This document shows positions 4,123-5,518 of a stretch of DNA of 5,518 nt, in pieces (positions within the stretch are counted from its first letter, which is position 1; every line of letters begins with the position of its first letter). Position numbers and translations under genes: made by a program. Location of the stretch: NCBI GenBank assembly GCA_022572905.1, contig JACZUZ010000167.1, forward strand, positions 1 to 5,518, in the 5' to 3' direction. Under the pieces are notes generated by a model that was not told the origin of the DNA, searched no databases, and saw only the letters and a list, made by a program, of their open reading frames with translations. The DNA is from Candidatus Zixiibacteriota bacterium (GTDB taxonomy: Bacteria > Zixibacteria > MSB-5A5 > GN15 > JACZUZ01).

Positions 4123-5139
4123 ATGATTCACAAAGTGGCTAACATACTTGCAGGTGACTTCGGGGGAACCAAAACCGATCTGGCTATATTTTCTTCAGAG
4201 GCGGGTCTGGAAGCGCCGCTGGCGGAGGCAACCTTTTTGAGTGCTGATTTCCCAGATCTCGAAACACTCGTTCGTACGTTCCTTGCTCAGGTCAATGTCA
4301 AGATTGAACGAGCCAGTTTTGGTGTGGCTGGCCCCGTGGTTGGTGGCCAAGCCACAATCACCAACTTGCCATGGGTCATTGACGAGGCTCAACTAAGGGA
4401 GACGCTTGGTTTGTTGTCTGTACATCTCCTGAACGACTTGGTTGCCGTCGCAGAGGCTGTACCCTTTTTGGAGCCGAATGACCTGTATACTCTTAATGAG
4501 GGCGAACCGACCAAAGGAGGGACTATAGCTGTAGTGGCGCCCGGGACCGGACTAGGAGAAGCATACCTTACATGGGATGGGAAACGTTACCGTACCCACG
4601 CTTCTGAGGGGGGCCATGCCGATTTTGCTCCCGGCGATCAGCTTGAGATGGATTTGCTGCGTCACTTACAGAGTCGCTTCGGGCATGTTAGCACCGAGCG
4701 GCTCTGCTCTGGTAAGGGCATCCCCAACATATATGCATTTCTCAAAGAGAGTGGCTACGCAATTGAACCTAGCTGGATGGCCGAACAACTGTCTATGGCG
4801 GCAGATCCAACACCTGTCATCGTCAACGCCGCTCTTGACAACCAACACAGGTGCGAACTTTGCACTGCCACGCTCAACATCTTTACTTCCATATTGGGAA
4901 GAGAGGTAGGGAATGCGGCGTTAAGATTGCTGGCAACTGGCGGTGTCTACTTAGGCGGTGGCATTCCTCCTCGCATATTGGCCGCCCTAAAGAACGGTCA
5001 GTTCATGGAAGCTTTTCTATACAAAGGACGTCTGTCCTATGTGCTTAAACGAGTGCCAATTTACGTCATTCTTAACCGCAACGCGGCAGTACTTGGCGCA
5101 GCCCGCTACGGTTTTAAACTGGCGGAATCTGGTTGCTGA
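4123..5139 (+). CDS. glk: Glucokinase (ATP-dependent, E. coli Glk type)
   Basis: The predicted reaction is phosphorylation of glucose to glucose 6-phosphate with ATP in the cytoplasm, the entry step to glycolysis (EC 2.7.1.2). The 338 residues match the usual length of the Glk family (Pfam Glucokinase, actin-like ATPase fold). Visible motifs in order are DFGGTK (12-17, phosphate loop 1), GVAGPV (67-72), NLPW (81-84), LLND with the likely catalytic base Asp105, APGTGLGEA (139-147, phosphate loop 2), EGGHADFAP with sugar-contacting Glu162 and His165, ERLCSGKGIPNIY (192-204), GGVYLGGGIPPRI (273-285) and NRNAAVLGAA near the C-terminus. The E. coli-type EGGH.DFAP motif distinguishes it from ROK-family glucokinases, which carry a zinc-binding cysteine motif. 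ATG 4123 is chosen because it places the phosphate loop at the normal distance from the N-terminus. The gene appears to be transcribed alone or with the small ORF that follows. It is the only clearly intact gene of known function here. Confidence 0.93.
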   Translation: MIHKVANILAGDFGGTKTDLAIFSSEAGLEAPLAEATFLSADFPDLETLVRTFLAQVNVKIERASFGVAGPVVGGQATITNLPWVIDEAQLRETLGLLSVHLLNDLVAVAEAVPFLEPNDLYTLNEGEPTKGGTIAVVAPGTGLGEAYLTWDGKRYRTHASEGGHADFAPGDQLEMDLLRHLQSRFGHVSTERLCSGKGIPNIYAFLKESGYAIEPSWMAEQLSMAADPTPVIVNAALDNQHRCELCTATLNIFTSILGREVGNAALRLLATGGVYLGGGIPPRILAALKNGQFMEAFLYKGRLSYVLKRVPIYVILNRNAAVLGAARYGFKLAESGC

Positions 5140-5168
5140 AATAAAAAGGAGTCTTTGACCACGGGTTG

Positions 5169-5321
5169 ATGAATGACGATGTGTATAAATTCAAACGCTA
5201 TGAAGATGCCAGTCTGAGTTACACGGGTATCGACAGGCACAAAGGTGAAGAAGTAGGTCTTTTCGATACTGTCCTAAGCCCTGAAGATTATGCCGCTACA
5301 TTTGAGAATGTGGAGAAATAA
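5169..5321 (+). CDS. Small unrecognised ORF after glk
   Basis: ATG 5169 opens 50 codons ending in TAA at 5319-5321. The product begins MNDDVYKFKRYEDASLSY, continues with GIDRHKGEEVGLFDTVLSPED and ends in YAATFENVEK. It is rich in charged and aromatic residues and reads like real protein, but I recognise no family. AAGGAG (5146-5151) lies 17 nt before the ATG and 14 nt before TTG 5166, further than usual. The frame is open only from 5145, just after the glk stop at 5139, so it may be a small gene co-transcribed with glk or the leftover end of a longer gene. Confidence 0.4.
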   Translation: MNDDVYKFKRYEDASLSYTGIDRHKGEEVGLFDTVLSPEDYAATFENVEK

Positions 5322-5518
5322 GCGTAGGGTGTACTGAATTTCCACCCGTGGATAGCCGCCAACATCCAACACTGCCAAGTGATGGAAGTGCCCCCCTGTA
5401 CAAGCCCCTGAGCCTCTCTTATCTCAACCACCCCCGCCTCCAATTCGGGTGTGTACCCCCTGCTGGAGAAAGGATGCTTTCTTGACTCTCCCAAATTTAT
5501 CACTACCCAATTGAAGGA
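5322..5518. other. Window end: no secure gene, partial repeat motif at 5490-5518
   Basis: Most of this stretch is C-rich on the plus strand and shows no plus-strand gene. The minus strand is open across it (5503 down to 5288), but that frame also overlaps the better small ORF on the plus strand, so it is not called. Positions 5490-5514 match 3312-3336 at 19 of 25 positions, with the shared core actacccaRttga. The window ends where the rest of the repeat would begin, so another module copy may start just outside. Confidence 0.45.

Noticed and set aside
4195..5048. Open frames at 4195-4392 (-), 4577-4909 (+), 4666-4848 (-) and 4851-5048 (+)
   Set aside because: All overlap the glucokinase, whose motifs are continuous across the whole region.
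5288..5503. Minus-strand 71-codon frame at the window end, starting at GTG 5503
   Set aside because: It has no clear ribosome binding site or recognised motif. Its 3' part overlaps the more protein-like plus-strand ORF, and its 5' end lies in the repeat motif. It cannot be excluded without sequence past 5518.

Overview
The window looks like a piece of an uncultivated FCB-group bacterium, most likely Zixibacteria-like. This is an inference from style, not a database match. The clues are a secreted metallopeptidase ending in triple dockerin-type repeats with the signature VNIGDATFIV...FQGG.APP, and two reading frames that begin like the Ser/Thr kinases abundant in such genomes (MIGKxxHHYKILEKL). 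Base composition is moderate and all convincing genes are on the + strand.

Layout. (1) Positions 3-1943 hold one long frame for a secreted M43 (pappalysin-like) zinc metallopeptidase with PKD-like, cohesin-like and dockerin-like modules. It is split by a single in-frame TAG at 606-608, seven codons before the zinc motif HEIGHAFGLAH. (2) Positions 1944-2325 have no secure gene but hold copies of a degenerate repeat and a protein-like minus-strand remnant. (3) Positions 2326-3099 encode a chimera: the first 26 residues of a Ser/Thr kinase fused in frame to a lipoprotein with a C-terminal membrane helix. (4) Positions 3100-3505 hold hairpins, a doubtful small ORF and a second copy of the repeat. 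(5) Positions 3506-3886 hold a kinase N-lobe fragment that stops before the catalytic loop. (6) Positions 4123-5139 encode an intact glucokinase of the E. coli Glk type. (7) A 50-codon unrecognised ORF follows at 5169-5321, and the window ends in another partial copy of the repeat motif.

The most unusual structure is the pair of related segments at 2160-2407 and 3339-3588. Each holds the same module in the same order: a short conserved motif, a nested hairpin with compensatory changes, a -10-like TATAtT/TATAcT exactly 15 nt before ATG with no ribosome binding site, and a kinase 5' end. In one copy the module drives a kinase fragment; in the other it has been joined to an unrelated lipoprotein gene. 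Further partial copies of its leading motif lie at 1979-2001 and 5490-5518, so it looks like a dispersed family. Only the glucokinase is clearly intact and of known function. The rest reads as a region reshaped by recombination and decay, with no common pathway among the genes.
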